DNA of 64,000 bases, from NCBI GenBank assembly GCA_030280995.1, contig JASXTE010000001.1:13301001-13365000 (forward strand). Direction: 5' to 3'. Source of the DNA: Hemileia vastatrix (lineage: Eukaryota; Basidiomycota; Pucciniomycetes; Pucciniales; Zaghouaniaceae). The translations under genes were made by a program, and so were the position numbers. The notes beneath the pieces are model-generated. The model did no database searches, was not told the origin of the DNA, and saw nothing but the letters and a program-made list of their open reading frames with translations. Of the stretch, positions 11,188 to 23,444 are shown piece by piece (the first letter of the stretch is position 1; every line of letters starts with the position of its first letter).

Positions 11188-13743
11188 CTATGATTTTTTC
11201 TTTTTATATTTCTTTAGTAGAGCAGGAAGGTTAGATATCTCATTCTCAGGTATGCAAGAATCATATGCAAAAGATTTACTCTTGAATCTCAATAAGTATT
11301 CAGTACCTTTTTCAGTGGTGATTATTCTGTCATTTGGAATCTTATCAGTTTCTACTGTTTCAGTGATTTCATTAGGGGTTTTCTTTGGTCTTACCCTTCT
11401 TTTTGAAAATAAATCACTATTGGATGTGTAAGGTTTCAAAAGAGATATTGGAAAACAGGATGTTTCCTGTCATATGGAGAATACAGGATAACTTCAACTG
11501 CATTATCACCAACCATTCTTCTTACAACAAATGGACCTACAAATGGGTCTTTTAATTTGTTATTACCTTGTAAATTGAAGTGGAATGTAGGAATAAGTAC
11601 TTCATCACCCTTCTTAAAAGTGTATTCTTTATGGTATTTTTCCCACCTCTTCTTCTCATACTGAAAAGATTTTTCAATATATTTTTGAGCATGACTTCTG
11701 CAAAGTTGTTGCATTTGAAGAAAAATTTTTTCACCAGGATGTAAATCCAAATTATGTATTTTATTATTGAGAATTTGGGAAGGGGTATTTGGAACATATC
11801 CAAGCCAGAGCTCAAATGGCTTTCTCTGAGTGACAGAATGAACAGTGCTATTATAAGAAACTTCCAAACCAGGAAGTAAGGTAAACCAATCATGAGTGAA
11901 CCTGTCATTGTCTTTTTACTCAAGGCCAAAGGCACAATACCTTCTTATCATGTCCTCTAAAGTCTGAATAATTCTCTCAGCTAATCCATCAGTCTGGGGG
12001 TGATGGGCAGTAGAAAGCTTCAGATCACAACCACAAACATACATCAGAAACATCCAAAATTCAGAAGTAAATTTAGGGTCTCTGTCAGAAATTATGGCCT
12101 TTGGGAAACCAGCAGTATTAAACATATGAAACCACCACAAAAAGGCAAATTATTTAGTGGAAACATCTTTGTGAGTAGGGATGAATTTACAGATTTTTTT
12201 AAATCTTTCCAAAATAACCTAGTAAGAGTTATAACTGCCTTTCCCAGAAATGGGAGATCCTGTTACAGAGTCCATGTTTATAATTTTCCATTGTGCATCA
12301 GGAGATTAAATATGTTGCATCAATCCAGCTCTTTTCCCAGTTAATCTTTTTGATTTCTAACAAGAGTCACAGGATTTAACATATAGTTTGGTGTCTTCAG
12401 ACATATTAGCCCACCAAGCAGTGTTCTTAATTCTAATAATTGTTTTTTCAAGATCAAAATGTCCTGCCAATATGTCATCATGACAAATTTTCAAGATGAT
12501 TTCTTTCATAGAAGGAGGAATAACAATGACATTACTCAACTTTCTTCTATAATATAGATATCCTTCATCAATTGAAAATTTACCTTTTTCCAAAGCTTTT
12601 TGGTACTTTGGTGGAAGGGTTTTAATTAATGCTTTTATTGAAGCATTCTTTGGATCATTAAATATAGTACATAGCTTTTTTAAGTCAGTGTCTTTATCAG
12701 ATGAATCCAGAATAGGCTGTAATAGCTCCTCCTCCATATCAACCACATATATCCCATGAATGTGAAATATTTCATCCTCAGGACCATATTCAGGATTAGA
12801 GTCATCATTTGGAAAAGTCAACTTTGATAACATATCCACCTTTGAGTGAAAAATACCAGCCTTATGAATTATTGTCATCCTTTCTCTGTATTCATGAACA
12901 GCCAACTGCCATCTAAACATGTGTCTGTTAGGTGTTTTTAAGTTTAAGAGGGACTTCACTGAACTGTAGTCAGTGACAAGCTCAAATATCTGGTCATTCA
13001 GATAATAATGTAGTTTTTCCAGAGCGCAAACAACTTCCAAAAACTTAAGTTGAGTGGCATCATATTTCAATTCACTATTTCTTAGGGTTCTTGAAATATA
13101 ACAGATTACTACTTCTGATACTTTATCATTCATAACTTATTTTTGGTGGAGAGCAGCACCAAGGCCAATGAAACTAGCATCAGTGTACAAAACAAATGGT
13201 TGAGTAAAGTCAGGCAAGGCAAGAATTGGTGCTGACATCAAACAATGTTTCATAGTGTCAAAAGCTCTTTGTCTTAAACTGTGCCAGACAAAAGCAACAT
13301 CTTTCCTAGTTTATTGTGTTAGGGATAATGCTATGACTTGATAATTTTTATTTATTGTCTATATTATCCACACATTCCCAAAAATCTTAGGAGCTCTCTA
13401 ATTGTAGTGAGAGCTTTTACCTGTTGTATGACTGCCACTTTGTTCTGGTCAACACATATCTGTAATCCTGAGACAACACAACCAAGCAATTTCAAAAAAT
13501 GAAAATCAAACTTGCATTTTTTCAATGCAACTGTCATATTTATCTCATCCATCTTATGGAACACTTTACATAGGTGGTTAATGTGATCTTCTAATGTCTT
13601 ATAGAATATGATTATATCATCAATGTAAACCATTAGCCATCCTTAAATTATTTCTTGATGGAATGTGTTATCCATAACCTCTTTGAAAAACTGAAGGGGC
13701 ATTCTTGGGGCCAAATGGCATCCTAATATACTTATAAATACCC
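11188..13743 (-). pseudogene. Element A pol, 3' part: RT end, RNase H, integrase, chromodomain-like tail
   Basis: Fragmented Gypsy polyprotein. From its N-terminal side: an RT palm piece with MPFGPKNAPSVFQR and the catalytic MVYIDDII (13364-13743); RNase H with FELVTDYSSVKSLL (12357-13133); the integrase zinc-binding HHCC region ending SCDSC (near 12357); the integrase core with AIISDRDPKF and HHPQTDGLAERI (11916-12140), so the catalytic D and E are visible; a gap-filled C-terminal region (11436-11867); and a tail (11188-11439) with TEYLLRFKSKSF that resembles a worn chromodomain. At least four frame breaks separate these pieces. The 206-bp MITE cuts the RT just upstream. Confidence 0.82.
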
Positions 13744-13746
13744 ATA

Positions 13747-13952
13747 CACTACGCAATATAGGGGGTGGACTTTCTAGCAAGTCCTCAACCTGAACTCTAC
13801 TTGAACACCCACCTAAAACTTTTCTGCCGAGTGGTGTTCATCCCTGATTGTATGGTTCTTTTATCAATAGCTCAATGTGTGTCCAATCTGTGGTGAGTTT
13901 GGGTCAAAGGTTGCGGAATCACTAGCAAGTCCACCCCCCATATTGTGTGGTG
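13747..13952. mobile_element. 206-bp MITE, copy 1, inside RT of element A
   Basis: Non-coding element flanked by ATA (13744-13746 and 13953-13955). The ends read inward CACTACGCAATATAGGGGG and, from the other side, CACCACACAATATGGGGGG. Just inside both ends lies a near-palindrome of the form GACTTGCTAGCAAGTC. The second copy (26967-27172) is also 206 bp, inserted in the opposite orientation. The superfamily is not recognised; the 3-bp flank could also be read as a TA target. Confidence 0.8.
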
Positions 13953-13955
13953 ATA

Positions 13956-14334
13956 TGAGTAGCAATCATTAGAAAATTTTGTGAATTATTCTCAAAAGGT
14001 ACCTGGTGATATCCCTTATTACCATCTAAACAGCTGATATATTTAGCACCTTGTAAGGTAGCATGGATAGAGCTAATTCTGGTTAAAGATAAATATCATA
14101 TACAGTATAAGTATTTAATGCTCTATAATCAACACATAACCTGGCTTTGTCTTTCTCATAAGAGATTAGGACAGGTGAGATAACACAATGTTTAGGTGTT
14201 TCAACTACCTTTTCAATAATATTCATATTTAAAAGGGTAGAGATATTGTCTTCAATATCTTTTCTCTTTGTGGGGAAGCAGGATAAGGCAAGTTTTTAAA
14301 ACTAGGTGGTATTTCAGTTAATGGTCAAGATAAT
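13956..14334 (-). pseudogene. Element A pol, N-terminal part of reverse transcriptase
   Basis: The minus strand reads through fragments such as VVETPKHCVISPVLIS and KARLCVDYRALNTYT, the fingers and palm start of a Gypsy RT. Stops and a frameshift interrupt it. It ends abruptly at GAAAG (14335-14339), the target duplication of element B, and resumes at 23445. Confidence 0.75.
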
Positions 14335-14339
14335 GAAAG

Positions 14340-15143
14340 TGTCACGCACCACGTGACACTCGAGGCAAAAGTAGCTCATTAAATCAATACTAAAGGGTTC
14401 AAATTCATACTCGAAGCGCAGAAAGCAACTCTCCATAGCAACTGCGACATTCCTTTGTGTAATCGCTATTCAATCGCGCTAGCCTAAAACTCTAAATCTA
14501 AATTAGTCAATCTCTCAATAGTGTGTATTAGTCTTTTTCCCAATAAGCGACGCACAGCACAATAGTTAATATAATAGTACATTAAGAGGTTCATGAAATG
14601 TCTGTGGGTTATTAAGGGGTAGTGAACATGGACAGAATGGTTAGTGAAGGATTAAGGGGTTAATGGATGTTAGTGAGGAGGGTCCAGGTGTAACGGATAT
14701 ATTTTAAATGGTTTGTGGTGTGCAGAATGGTGGATGAGTATGAGGTCAATGCGAGGAGGAGTAAAGGATATAAAAGGGGCTGGTTTTTTTGGTTCAACAT
14801 TCCTTAGAATTAAATTATAAAACGTATTTATAGTTAATAGTGATAAAACTCTAAGTGAAAGTCATTATTATTGTATCTTTCTTTATTTTCTCAATAATCA
14901 TATCTAAATCCTAAATCTTTGATTGTTGAGTTTCCAACCCTTTGTGAGATCTTAAGAATTTTAATATTACCGTTCAATTATATTAGAATCCTTCTCGAAC
15001 ATAACTCGAAGCAGTAGTTCTTCCTTCGAGTCATCTTCAAATCACTTCCTTGAACTATCCCTCTGTGCTTTGAAGAAGTATCTGAACCTTTTATCTCACT
15101 TGCAGGAACATCCTCGACCTTGTGCGTAGGTCGTCTGGTGACA
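14340..15143 (+). repeat. 5' LTR of element B (804 bp)
   Basis: Starts TGTCACGCACC and ends TCTGGTGACA, the same length as the 3' LTR. It has a TATA box at 14769. The bases after the LTR (GTATAATTTAATTCTCC) do not resemble the common initiator-tRNA primer site, so the primer is unknown; self-priming, known for some Tf1-type relatives, is possible but untested. Confidence 0.9.
14769..14776 (+). promoter_or_regulatory. TATA box in 5' LTR of element B
   Basis: TATAAAAG in the context AAGGATATAAAAGGGGCTGG. The same string is kept in the 3' LTR near 23065. Transcription of the element would start some 25-35 bases downstream, inside the LTR. Confidence 0.65.
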
Positions 15144-15220
15144 GTATAATTTAATTCTCCGTAGTTCTCATTCTTTACACTACTACGTCCCTTTTCAGGT
15201 GTTTTCTCTAAATTCTTAAA

Positions 15221-16408
15221 ATGGCACCTGTTCAACGCACTCCTCCTACAGGCGCTACTACTAGAGCTCGCGCCAGAGGCAGGCCAACAGCCACTAGGCC
15301 TGTTTCCCGCACTCACTCCTTGGAGCCACTTGACCTTAGGGAATGGCAACATTCAGTCCAATCGGTAGAAGACATCCCACAAGATTTTGATGATTCTAGT
15401 GATGATGAAGAGGGAGAGGATACAATGCACAAGGCACCATCCGCCCCTGCTAACCACCCTTCTGGTCAACCTTCAGAACCTGGACCATCCAATTCTCTGG
15501 AAGATTTCATGAGACTTTTCATGAAGACCCTTTCAAATTCAACCTCTTCAGAGGGATCTAAATTCAAAACTCCTGCTATGAAATCTCCTGATAAATTTGA
15601 TGGAGAACATCCAGACAGATTGTGACCCTTCTTGCAAGCCTGCAAGCTCCTGTTCCATAATGACCCTTGAACCTTCAATAACGACCGATCAAAAGTTGTT
15701 TATGCTTCTTCATTCCTGGCCAGAAAAGCAGCAAGATGGTTCGAACCTTATCTTCTCATGCTCTCTTCAACCGAAACCCACTTACTTATTAATAACTGGG
15801 AAAAGTTTGAAGACCAACTCTTCACGTTGTTTGGTGACCCTAATTAAACTGACAACGCAAAAATTGAACTAGATTTCCTTTGCATGAGTGATAATGGGAA
15901 AGCCTCTGAATATATCTCGAACTTCAGAGCGCTTCAAACTCGAGTAGGTTGGAATGATGCTGCCCTTAAGTATCATTTCAAAAAAGGACTTCCTTCAAGG
16001 ATTCTGGATCAGTTAAATCTTCACGGTCAGAAGATGACTACTTTAACAGATTTAATGGATCGAACCCTCGAACTTGACGGCGTTTACCAAGGATGACTTC
16101 AACATTGTCGATACGCCAACAAATCTCAAGGCTTAAATTTCAAATCAGGACCTTCTTCACACCCACAAACAACTCAATCCTCCTTGACTCAATCCAAACC
16201 TATTAAGGGAAAGGACAAACCTCGACCAAAAAGCTCGACCCCAGGCAATATCAGTAAAGTACTGGATCCTAAAGGGGAACTTAAAGAAGCTGAAAGGAAG
16301 AGGTGAACAGATAATGGGTTATGTATGTATTGTGGGGGTAAGCACAAGCTGGAAGATTGTGTAAAATTGAAGGAAAGAGAAGGTACTAGTTTGAAGACAA
16401 AAAACTAG
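15221..16408 (+). pseudogene. Element B gag (capsid/nucleocapsid), one frame with nonsense changes
   Basis: Structural protein of the retrotransposon particle. It starts at ATG 15221 with an Arg/Thr/Pro-rich head (MAPVQRTPPTGATTRARARG), then an acidic segment, the capsid core (LFTLFGDPN, then FRALQTRVGW and HFKKGLPSRILDQL) and a zinc knuckle CMYCGGKHKLEDC at about 16325-16365. The knuckle is CX2CX3HX4C, one residue shorter than usual between the second Cys and the His. The whole stretch is one frame without indels but carries TGA at 15623, 15668, 16094 and 16304 and TAA at 15845. Each TGA is one C-to-T step from CGA. The frame closes at TAG 16406; pol continues in the -1 frame. Confidence 0.85.
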
Positions 16409-16410
16409 TA

Positions 16411-19400
16411 GATAGTTTACTTGTGTGCAAAGCAAACTATCTTATCTCTCCCAGTGCACAGAGCCTCCATGTCTTAAAGACTGGAGTTGCCTTAAACCGC
16501 TTGAGATTCATTCTTTTTAAGGAGGATATCCCCTTCAGTTGTCTTATAGACTCTGGAGCTTCAATTTCTTTTGTCAGTTTATCTTTTGCCGAGAAGTTAC
16601 AGCTGACATTTACAGATATCGATCAAACTCCAATTTACTTGGTCGAATCAGAGGAACCCAAATATTGGGTCATTAAGAAAGTTTTATGGGTTTTCAACTT
16701 TCCGAATTTTCCCCCCTTCGAGTGGGAACTAACAGTCTTGGACGCCCCAAGGATGGACGATACCATTCTTGGCCATGACTTTTTAACGCATTGGAATCCT
16801 GAAATTGATTGGACACGGGGATTGATCACCCCACGGACTAAGTATATTTCTGATTCTTCAATGCATGTCAATAGGGAATTAAACAACCCGCCTGACAATG
16901 TCCTGCTAGAGGACAAATCTCTGCCAGATGACTTGCAAGCATCTGATCTTTCTTTAAATGAGCAATTGGCTAACCCTTCTAGCTCGATGATTTCACTCGA
17001 AGAGGATTTAAATCGCCTTGAAGTAATCAAATTATGCTCTCTCAATTCTGGTCTTCCCTCAACAGATTCTCTTGAAGATGATGAGGACGACCAAATCAAC
17101 GTTGAAGCAATTAAATTGACTCTACCAGAAATCTATCATGATTTCCTCGATGTTTTTTCAATACGCAAGGCCGATAAGTTACCACCTCATCGACCCTACA
17201 ACCATCAGATAGAGTTAATAGGTCCAGTACCTCCGGCAGGTCCTGTCTATTCTTTGTTGAAGGAAGAATCTCAAGTTCTTTGAGACTACATTGCTGAAAA
17301 TGTAGCCAAAGGTTTCATCAAAGCCAGTAAATCTCCAACCGGCTTCCCTGTCCTCTTTTTAAAAAAGAAGGATGGTAGTCTAAGGTTGTGTGTTGACTAT
17401 AGAAAGCTCCACACATTCACTAAGAAGAATGCATATCCTGTTCCTCCTATGTCATTGCTTCTTACCCTTTTTAATGGTGCTAATTTCTTTTCTAAAATTG
17501 ATCTTAGAGGCGCTTACAATCTTATTCGCATTGCGGAAGGTCATGAACCACTGACTGCAATGCGCACTAGATTTGGTAGTTTTGAATATTTAGTTATGCC
17601 TTTTGGATTGTGTAACGCACCATCTACTTTTCAAACTTTTGTCAATGACATCTTTCAAGATGTTGTCGAACAATTTGTTGTCGTCTATTTAGATGATATT
17701 TTAATTTTCTCGAAGACACTGGATGAACATATTCATCATGTTTGACAGGTTTTAAATCAACTTCGAGGTCATGGACTCTACACCAAGCATAATAAATGCG
17801 AATTCCATCTTAAATCTATTGATTTTTTGGGTTTTACATTATCCACTGATGGTTTAGTCATGGATGACAAAAAAGTTCAAAAGGTCCTGGAATGGCCTGA
17901 GCCCAAATCCGTTAAATCCCTCCAAGGATTTTTGGGTTTTGCAAATTTCTATAGAAGATTTATTAAAGATTACTCTAAAACTATTTCCAATCTTACTTCT
18001 CTTCTTAGAAAAGATATTCCTTTTGTTTTTACTTCTACAGCACGAAAGGAATTCGAAGCATTGAAGACGGCGCTCACCACAGCTCCAATTCTTCAACACT
18101 TTGATCCTACTGCTTCGACAATAGTTGAGACAGATGCGAGCAATTATGCTATCACAGGGGTCATTTCTCAATTGAATCCGGAAACAAAACTGTTTCATCC
18201 TGTTGCTTTTGAGTCACGCAAACTCATTGCAGCAGAGTTAAATTATGAAATTCATGACAAAGAGCTTTTAGCTATTATTCACTGTCTTAAAAAATGGCGC
18301 TCTTTTCTTCTCAGCCTAGATAGTCCTTTTCAAATTCTAACAGACCACAATGCTTTGAAGTACTTTATGTCTTCCAAAGTGTTAACCAGGCGTCAAGCCA
18401 GGTGGGCTGAATTTCTGTCTGAATTTCCCTTTTCTATTTCCTATCGCCCAGGTAACAACTGCATTGTCCCAGATATCTTGTCAAGGTCCGCTTTTGGTCT
18501 AGAAGTTTTGGTACGGAGTTTGTATGAAGATTTTAAGGATTAATTGGACTCTCAATAATTTGGTACATATTTCTCAATCAAAGATGATTTTACTCAATGA
18601 TAAGAGGTAAATTTAAAATATCAATATAAGTTATAGATTAGAATTACGTCCTTGTAAATAATAAAGATATAAAATATAAGAAATAAGTGTTATATTGTAG
18701 TTGTGGTAATAAATTAAGTTAATAAAAATGGAATCAATCAAAAACAACCAAAAGAGAGGCCTTATATAGGCAAAGGAGGGACAAAGCACGGCAATCAAAT
18801 TCTGAAAACAGTAGTATGAGAGAGAGAGAAAAAGAATATTCCAGAAGGAGTATTTTCAAATAATAAAGTTGTTCTAAAAAGAAGGCGTCAAAAAGATGTA
18901 TTTACAGAGTATGTCAGAAATACATCAATTTATTTAATATTTACTGTAGAAGTCAATTCTAAATAAGAAATTTGAATTTTTGTATATATTTAATATTATT
19001 TGAATATTAAAATCTTATTTTAATTTAAAATCTATTTTTTAATATAAATCTTTATTTCTTCGAACCTGTCAAATGAGCACGGTGTTAGAGAAAAATATAA
19101 GGGACAATTTTATATTTAATTTTAATTATTCATTTAATTTTATCATTCTGTAATTAGTTAATTTATTATAAGTAATTTTAATGTAACTAATTTATAATTA
19201 AATAATTAAAATGATAAGGTGCGGCTTCATCCAGTAAATAATTAATTATTTCACTGGGTAAGTCTAGTAGCCTGGCTGACATATCTTGTCACGTCGGGAC
19301 AACGTTTACCCACAGAAGGGGGACGCATTTGCTGACAAAAATCCAGCAAATGTGAAATCAATCTTCAACGAATCAATGTTAACGACTCATCAACTTAATT

Positions 19401-20842
19401 CAATGACAATTCAATCGTTTCAAAATCCACTATCCAACATCTTTGAAGCTCAGTCAAAGGACAATTATTGTTTAGGGTTAAAAGACAACATACTCTCGAA
19501 GCAAGGGGCCAAAAGATTTAGTATTGAATTAGGTCTATTAGTCTTTGAAGGTAGAGTAGTCATACCCGACAACAATGAGATAAAATTATGAATTTTCAAC
19601 AGTCGACATGATTCTCCATTAGCTGGTCATTTTGGGGTTGATAAAACCTACCAGTTAATAGCGAGGGATTTTTTCTGGCCAGGTATGACCAGGGAAATCA
19701 AGGCCTATATAAAAGCTTGTTACAAATTTAATAGGAATAAGGCTCCCCGTCACCGGAAGTATAGGTTGCTTCAACCACTTCCTATTCCCTCTAAACCTTG
19801 GGAATCTTTATCGATGGATTTAATTTCTCAACTTCCTCTTTCTAATAATTTTGATGCTATATTAGTAATAGTAGATAGATTCTCAAAAATGTCTATTTTC
19901 ATTAAAACCACTACTACTGCTACTGCAGAAGATCTGTCAAAATTGTTTCTAGAATATGTATTTTCCAAACACGGCTTACCTAATGATATTATTTCAGATA
20001 GAGGCTCATTGTTTGTATCCACATTCTGGACTCAACTGTGTCGACAACTCAATATCACGAGGAACCTCTCCACAGTATATCATCCAGAAACCGATGGGCA
20101 AACAGAAAGGGTCAACCAAATCCTCAAACAATACCTTCGAATGTATGTCAGTTACCAACAAGAAAATTGGACCACATGGCTACCATTGGCCGAATTTGCT
20201 TATAATAACTCGACTCATTCTTTGACACAACAATCTACTTTTGAAACTGTTTATGGAAGACATCCTCGATTCAATTCAATCCATGTAGGAACTAATCATC
20301 CTGCGGAACATTATCTTCGAACCATACCACGACTCCAAGAGGAACTTAAATCAAATCTGGAATTAGCGGTTCGAAGGTACAAGGAACAGGCTGACAAACA
20401 TCGACAAACTGCTCCTTCTTTTAAACCAGACGACAAAGTATGGCTCAACGCACGGAACATTCAAATGACTCGACCATCAAAGAAACTGGCTGAAAAACGC
20501 TTGGGGCCATTCGAAATCGACTCTGAAGTCTCTAAAACTGCATTTCGACTCAAGCTACCTCCTAAATGGCAGGCTATTCACCCTGTTTTTCACATATCTC
20601 TCCTGGAACTGGCTTGAGAAACATACCTGGGCAAGAACCAACCTCCTCCGGAACCGGTTGAAGTAGAAAACCATCTAGAGTGGGAAGTAAGCCATATCCT
20701 TGATTCAAGAATGCGCAAGGGGAAACTTCAATACCTCCTGGAATGGGAAGGCTTCCTCGATGACTCAGACAAAACATCCTGGGAACCAGCCATCAATGTT
20801 TCTAACGCCCCTGAACTCCTAAAATCTTTTCATCTTAAATAA
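16411..20842 (+). pseudogene. Element B pol: protease, RT, RNase H, integrase, chromodomain
   Basis: One frame throughout once the LTR insertion (808 bp with duplication) is left out. Aspartic protease with LIDSGASISFVSLSF (near 16540); RT with [15 protein letters not shown] and the catalytic [10 protein letters not shown] (near 17690); RNase H with IVETDASNYAITG and LSRRD at the LTR insertion point; integrase zinc region with H, H and one C, the other C being Phe in ACYKFNRN; integrase core with SMDLISQLP, ISDRGSLFVS and HPETDGQTERV, so D, D and E are all present; and a chromodomain at 20690-20842 with LQYLLEWEGFLDDSDKTSWE. Stops are TGA at 17281, 17743, 19589 and 20615 only. The gag-pol switch is a -1 frame step near 16406. 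Confidence 0.9.
18479..19281 (-). mobile_element. Solo LTR (TGTCA...TGACA family), 803 bp, inside element B RNase H
   Basis: Perfect 5-bp duplication TATCT (18474-18478 and 19282-19286) and TGTCAAGG...GGCTGACA ends. Removing the LTR and one duplication restores the reading frame across the end of RNase H. The insertion is therefore younger than element B and belongs to the same family as element A's LTR. The TATA-like box is at 18760-18768 on the minus strand. Confidence 0.92.
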
Positions 20843-21581
20843 CCTTTAAAACCAAAACCTTAAAACTCTCTTTTTCTTTTCTCTTTTTTTTTCTTTCTTT
20901 TAAAATCTAAAACATTTTTTTTTTCTAAAAATTTATTTTGCTTTCTTCTTTCTTCTTTTTCTTTTCAAAATGTTTCAACCTTCTTTAAATAAAAAAAAAT
21001 AAAAAAAAATTAAATTAAAATAAAATAAAAATAAATTTTTTTTTTCTTCTCAATTTTCTATATACATTTTTTTTAAAATTTTATTTTCCTCCAACTATCA
21101 AAATTCTTCACGAACATTACATGACCATCTTTCTTGAACTTCACTTTAACTTCTAAATCACTTTTTTAAATTCTTCGAAACAAATTACTTCTTTCTTCAA
21201 AATTCTCTTAAAATTTTTATTTTTTCGTCTCTTCTTTTTTTTTATTTTTTCAAATAACTAAAATCCCTCAAATCTTCAATTAACAAACTTAAATAACATT
21301 TTTTTTCTCTTTCTTCTTTTCATTAAATTTTCTTTACAACAAATTTTTTTCAATCAACTATATATATATTTTTTTCTTTTTTTCAGACATCTTCTTTCAA
21401 AATTTAAAAAAAATATTTTCTATTTAAATTCTTTTTTGTTTTTTTTTCTGTCTTTTCTTTGTTCTTATTTCTCTCAAAATCTTATAAAAAAAATAAATAT
21501 TAAATTCTAAATAAAATAACAAAATAAAATAATTAAATACAAATTGTTTTTACATTCTTTTTCTTCTTTTCTCCTTTTATT
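20843..21581. other. T-rich low-complexity stretch in element B
   Basis: Runs of T/C and A/T with no supported frame on either strand, between the end of pol and the antisense frame. It may serve as the 3' untranslated region for both. No structure beyond composition is seen. Confidence 0.6.
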
Positions 21582-22529
21582 TTAAATTTTCTCTTTTATC
21601 TTCTCCCAAACCAATCCCTTCATCTTCTCCAAAATTTCCCTTATCTCCTTTCTACATTTTTCAAAGTTCTCCCCCTCTCCTACCGGAATCGATTCCCCAA
21701 GTTCAAGTAACTCCTAGGCTACATCGACAATGTTATCAATCTCGCCACTCAATTCTTCAATATATTTTGCTCGTCGAACCTGACGAGGTTTCTACGACCA
21801 TACTTGATTAAGGGTTTCTTCGTTTTCCTCCCTCGAGGTAACAGTTGGTAATCTATCCTCCACTTCCACTTCCACCGCAGTGGGTCCCACAAGGTTCGCT
21901 TCCACATTTGAAGCTTCCGTCGTAGGGACCTCGATGATGACGTCTTAATTCTAAAACAGTATCATCAGTAATTAAATTTATAAATTATAAAAAGGTGAAC
22001 TTACTTCGAAGATTGGGTCAGGCTCCAAAAACAATCTAGGAGTGACCTTCTCTGCCACCTCCCTTTCCTCTTCGTCATCTTCGATGACCACCCGTTGCTT
22101 TTTCGGGGTTTTCCTCGAGATGGGAATTTCTTCTTTCTCCTCGACGACCCCCCTCTTGTTTGCAGCCCTAGCCACCCAGATGTTCACATCATCTTCAACT
22201 TCTTCCTCATTTTCCCCCACCAATTGATTGTCCCCAATGGACACATACCAAATGTCCTCGACTACTTCCTTCGTTTTAGGGATCACCCAATACTTCATCT
22301 TCGTAAACCGACTCTCAATGTCGGAATTCTTTGCTAAGGCGTCACACGCCACTCTTCTCCATCGGCAAAACTTGCACTTCTGGCGAGGTCCTCGTGTCGC
22401 CGTGCTCTCCACGCAAAAATACTCAATCGACTTGCAAGCCGTGCAAGTCTTCAAAAATTGCCGTGTGACAACACCCCCATCTGCTTTAGGATGTGGAGGC
22501 GTGGGAGTCGATGTAGGGAAATCTGTCAT
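21582..22529 (-). pseudogene. Antisense two-exon accessory gene of element B (Cys-cluster, acidic tail)
   Basis: Unknown function. Exon 1 (22529-22005) starts MTDFPTSTPTPPHPKADGG, carries a cysteine cluster (CTACKSIEYFC, later CKFCRWRRVAC) that looks like a zinc-binding fold, then an acidic Glu-rich stretch with a basic patch KTPKKQR. The frame meets a consensus donor GAA|GTAAGT. A 54-bp intron (22004-21951) with TTACTGATG and the acceptor TGTTTTAG follows, and exon 2 (21950-21582) continues in phase with the same Glu/Val-rich composition to a stop at 21582. Exon 2 has one TAA and two TAG codons, so it is probably degraded. It is transcribed toward pol, starting about 110 bp inside the 3' LTR border. 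A chance frame is unlikely given the matching phase and composition. Confidence 0.6.
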
Positions 22530-22635
22530 AGTGATTCAAAGTAATAAAATTAATAATTAAGTAAAGAGGAAGGGAAATTAGTGTGGGAAATATGTTTTAC
22601 ACTCAACGGAGCTCGCGTTCTTATACCCGGGCATC

Positions 22636-23439
22636 TGTCACGTGCCACATGACACTCGAGGCAAAAGTAGCTCATTAAATCAATACTAAAGGGTTCAAAT
22701 TCATACTCGAAGCGCAGAAAGCAACTCTCCATAGCAACTGCAACTTTCCTTTGTGTACTCACTATTCAATTGCGCTAGCCTAAAACTCTAAATCTAAATT
22801 AGTCAATCTCTCAATAGTGTGTCTTAGTCTTTTTCCCAATAAGCGACGCACAGCGCAATAGTTAATATAATAGTACATTAAAAGGTTCATGAAATGTCTG
22901 TGGGTTATTAAGGGGTAGTGAGCATGGACAGAATGGTTAGTGAACTATTAAGGGGTTAATGGATGTTAGTGAGGAGGGTCCAGGTGTAACGGATATATTT
23001 TAAATGGTTTGTGGTGTGCGGAATGGTGGATGAGTATGAGGTCAATGCGAGGAGGAGTAAAGGATATAAAAGGGGCTGGTTTTTTTGGTTCGACACTCCT
23101 TAGAATTAAATTATAAAACATATTTATAGTTAATAGTGATAAAACTCTAAGTGAAAGTCATTATTATTGTATCTTTCTTTATTTTATCAATAATCATATC
23201 TAAATCCTAAATCTTTGATTGTTGAGTTTCCAACCCTTCGTGAGATCTTAAGAATTTTAATATTACCGTTCAATTATATTAGAATCCTTCTCGAACATAA
23301 CTCGAAGCAGTAGTTCTTCCTTCGAGTCATCTTTGAATCACTTCTTTGAACTATCCCTCTGTGCTTCGAAGAAGTATCTGAACCTTTTATCTCACTTGCA
23401 GGAACATCCTCAACCTTGTGTGTAGGTCGTCCGGTGACA
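22636..23439 (+). repeat. 3' LTR of element B (804 bp)
   Basis: Starts TGTCACGTGCC and ends CCGGTGACA, followed by the duplication GAAAG. Same length as the 5' LTR, with scattered mainly transition differences, so the element is not ancient. Confidence 0.9.
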
Positions 23440-23444
23440 GAAAG

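Larger units (their letters stand above)
14340..23439 (+). mobile_element. Gypsy chromovirus B, complete 9.1-kb element
   Basis: LTR retrotransposon with 804-bp LTRs at both ends, TGTCAC...GGTGACA termini and a perfect 5-bp target duplication GAAAG (14335-14339, 23440-23444). Internal order: gag with a zinc knuckle, then pol as protease, RT, RNase H, integrase and a C-terminal chromodomain, which places it among chromoviruses. A T-rich stretch and an antisense reading frame lie between pol and the 3' LTR. A solo LTR interrupts pol at 18479-19281. The LTR pair differs at relatively few, mostly transition, positions. Coding frames are intact except for nine stops, eight of them TGA. Confidence 0.93.

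Noticed and set aside
12000..12344. Plus-strand frame opposite the integrase of element A
   Set aside because: It is the complement of the minus-strand integrase coding region.
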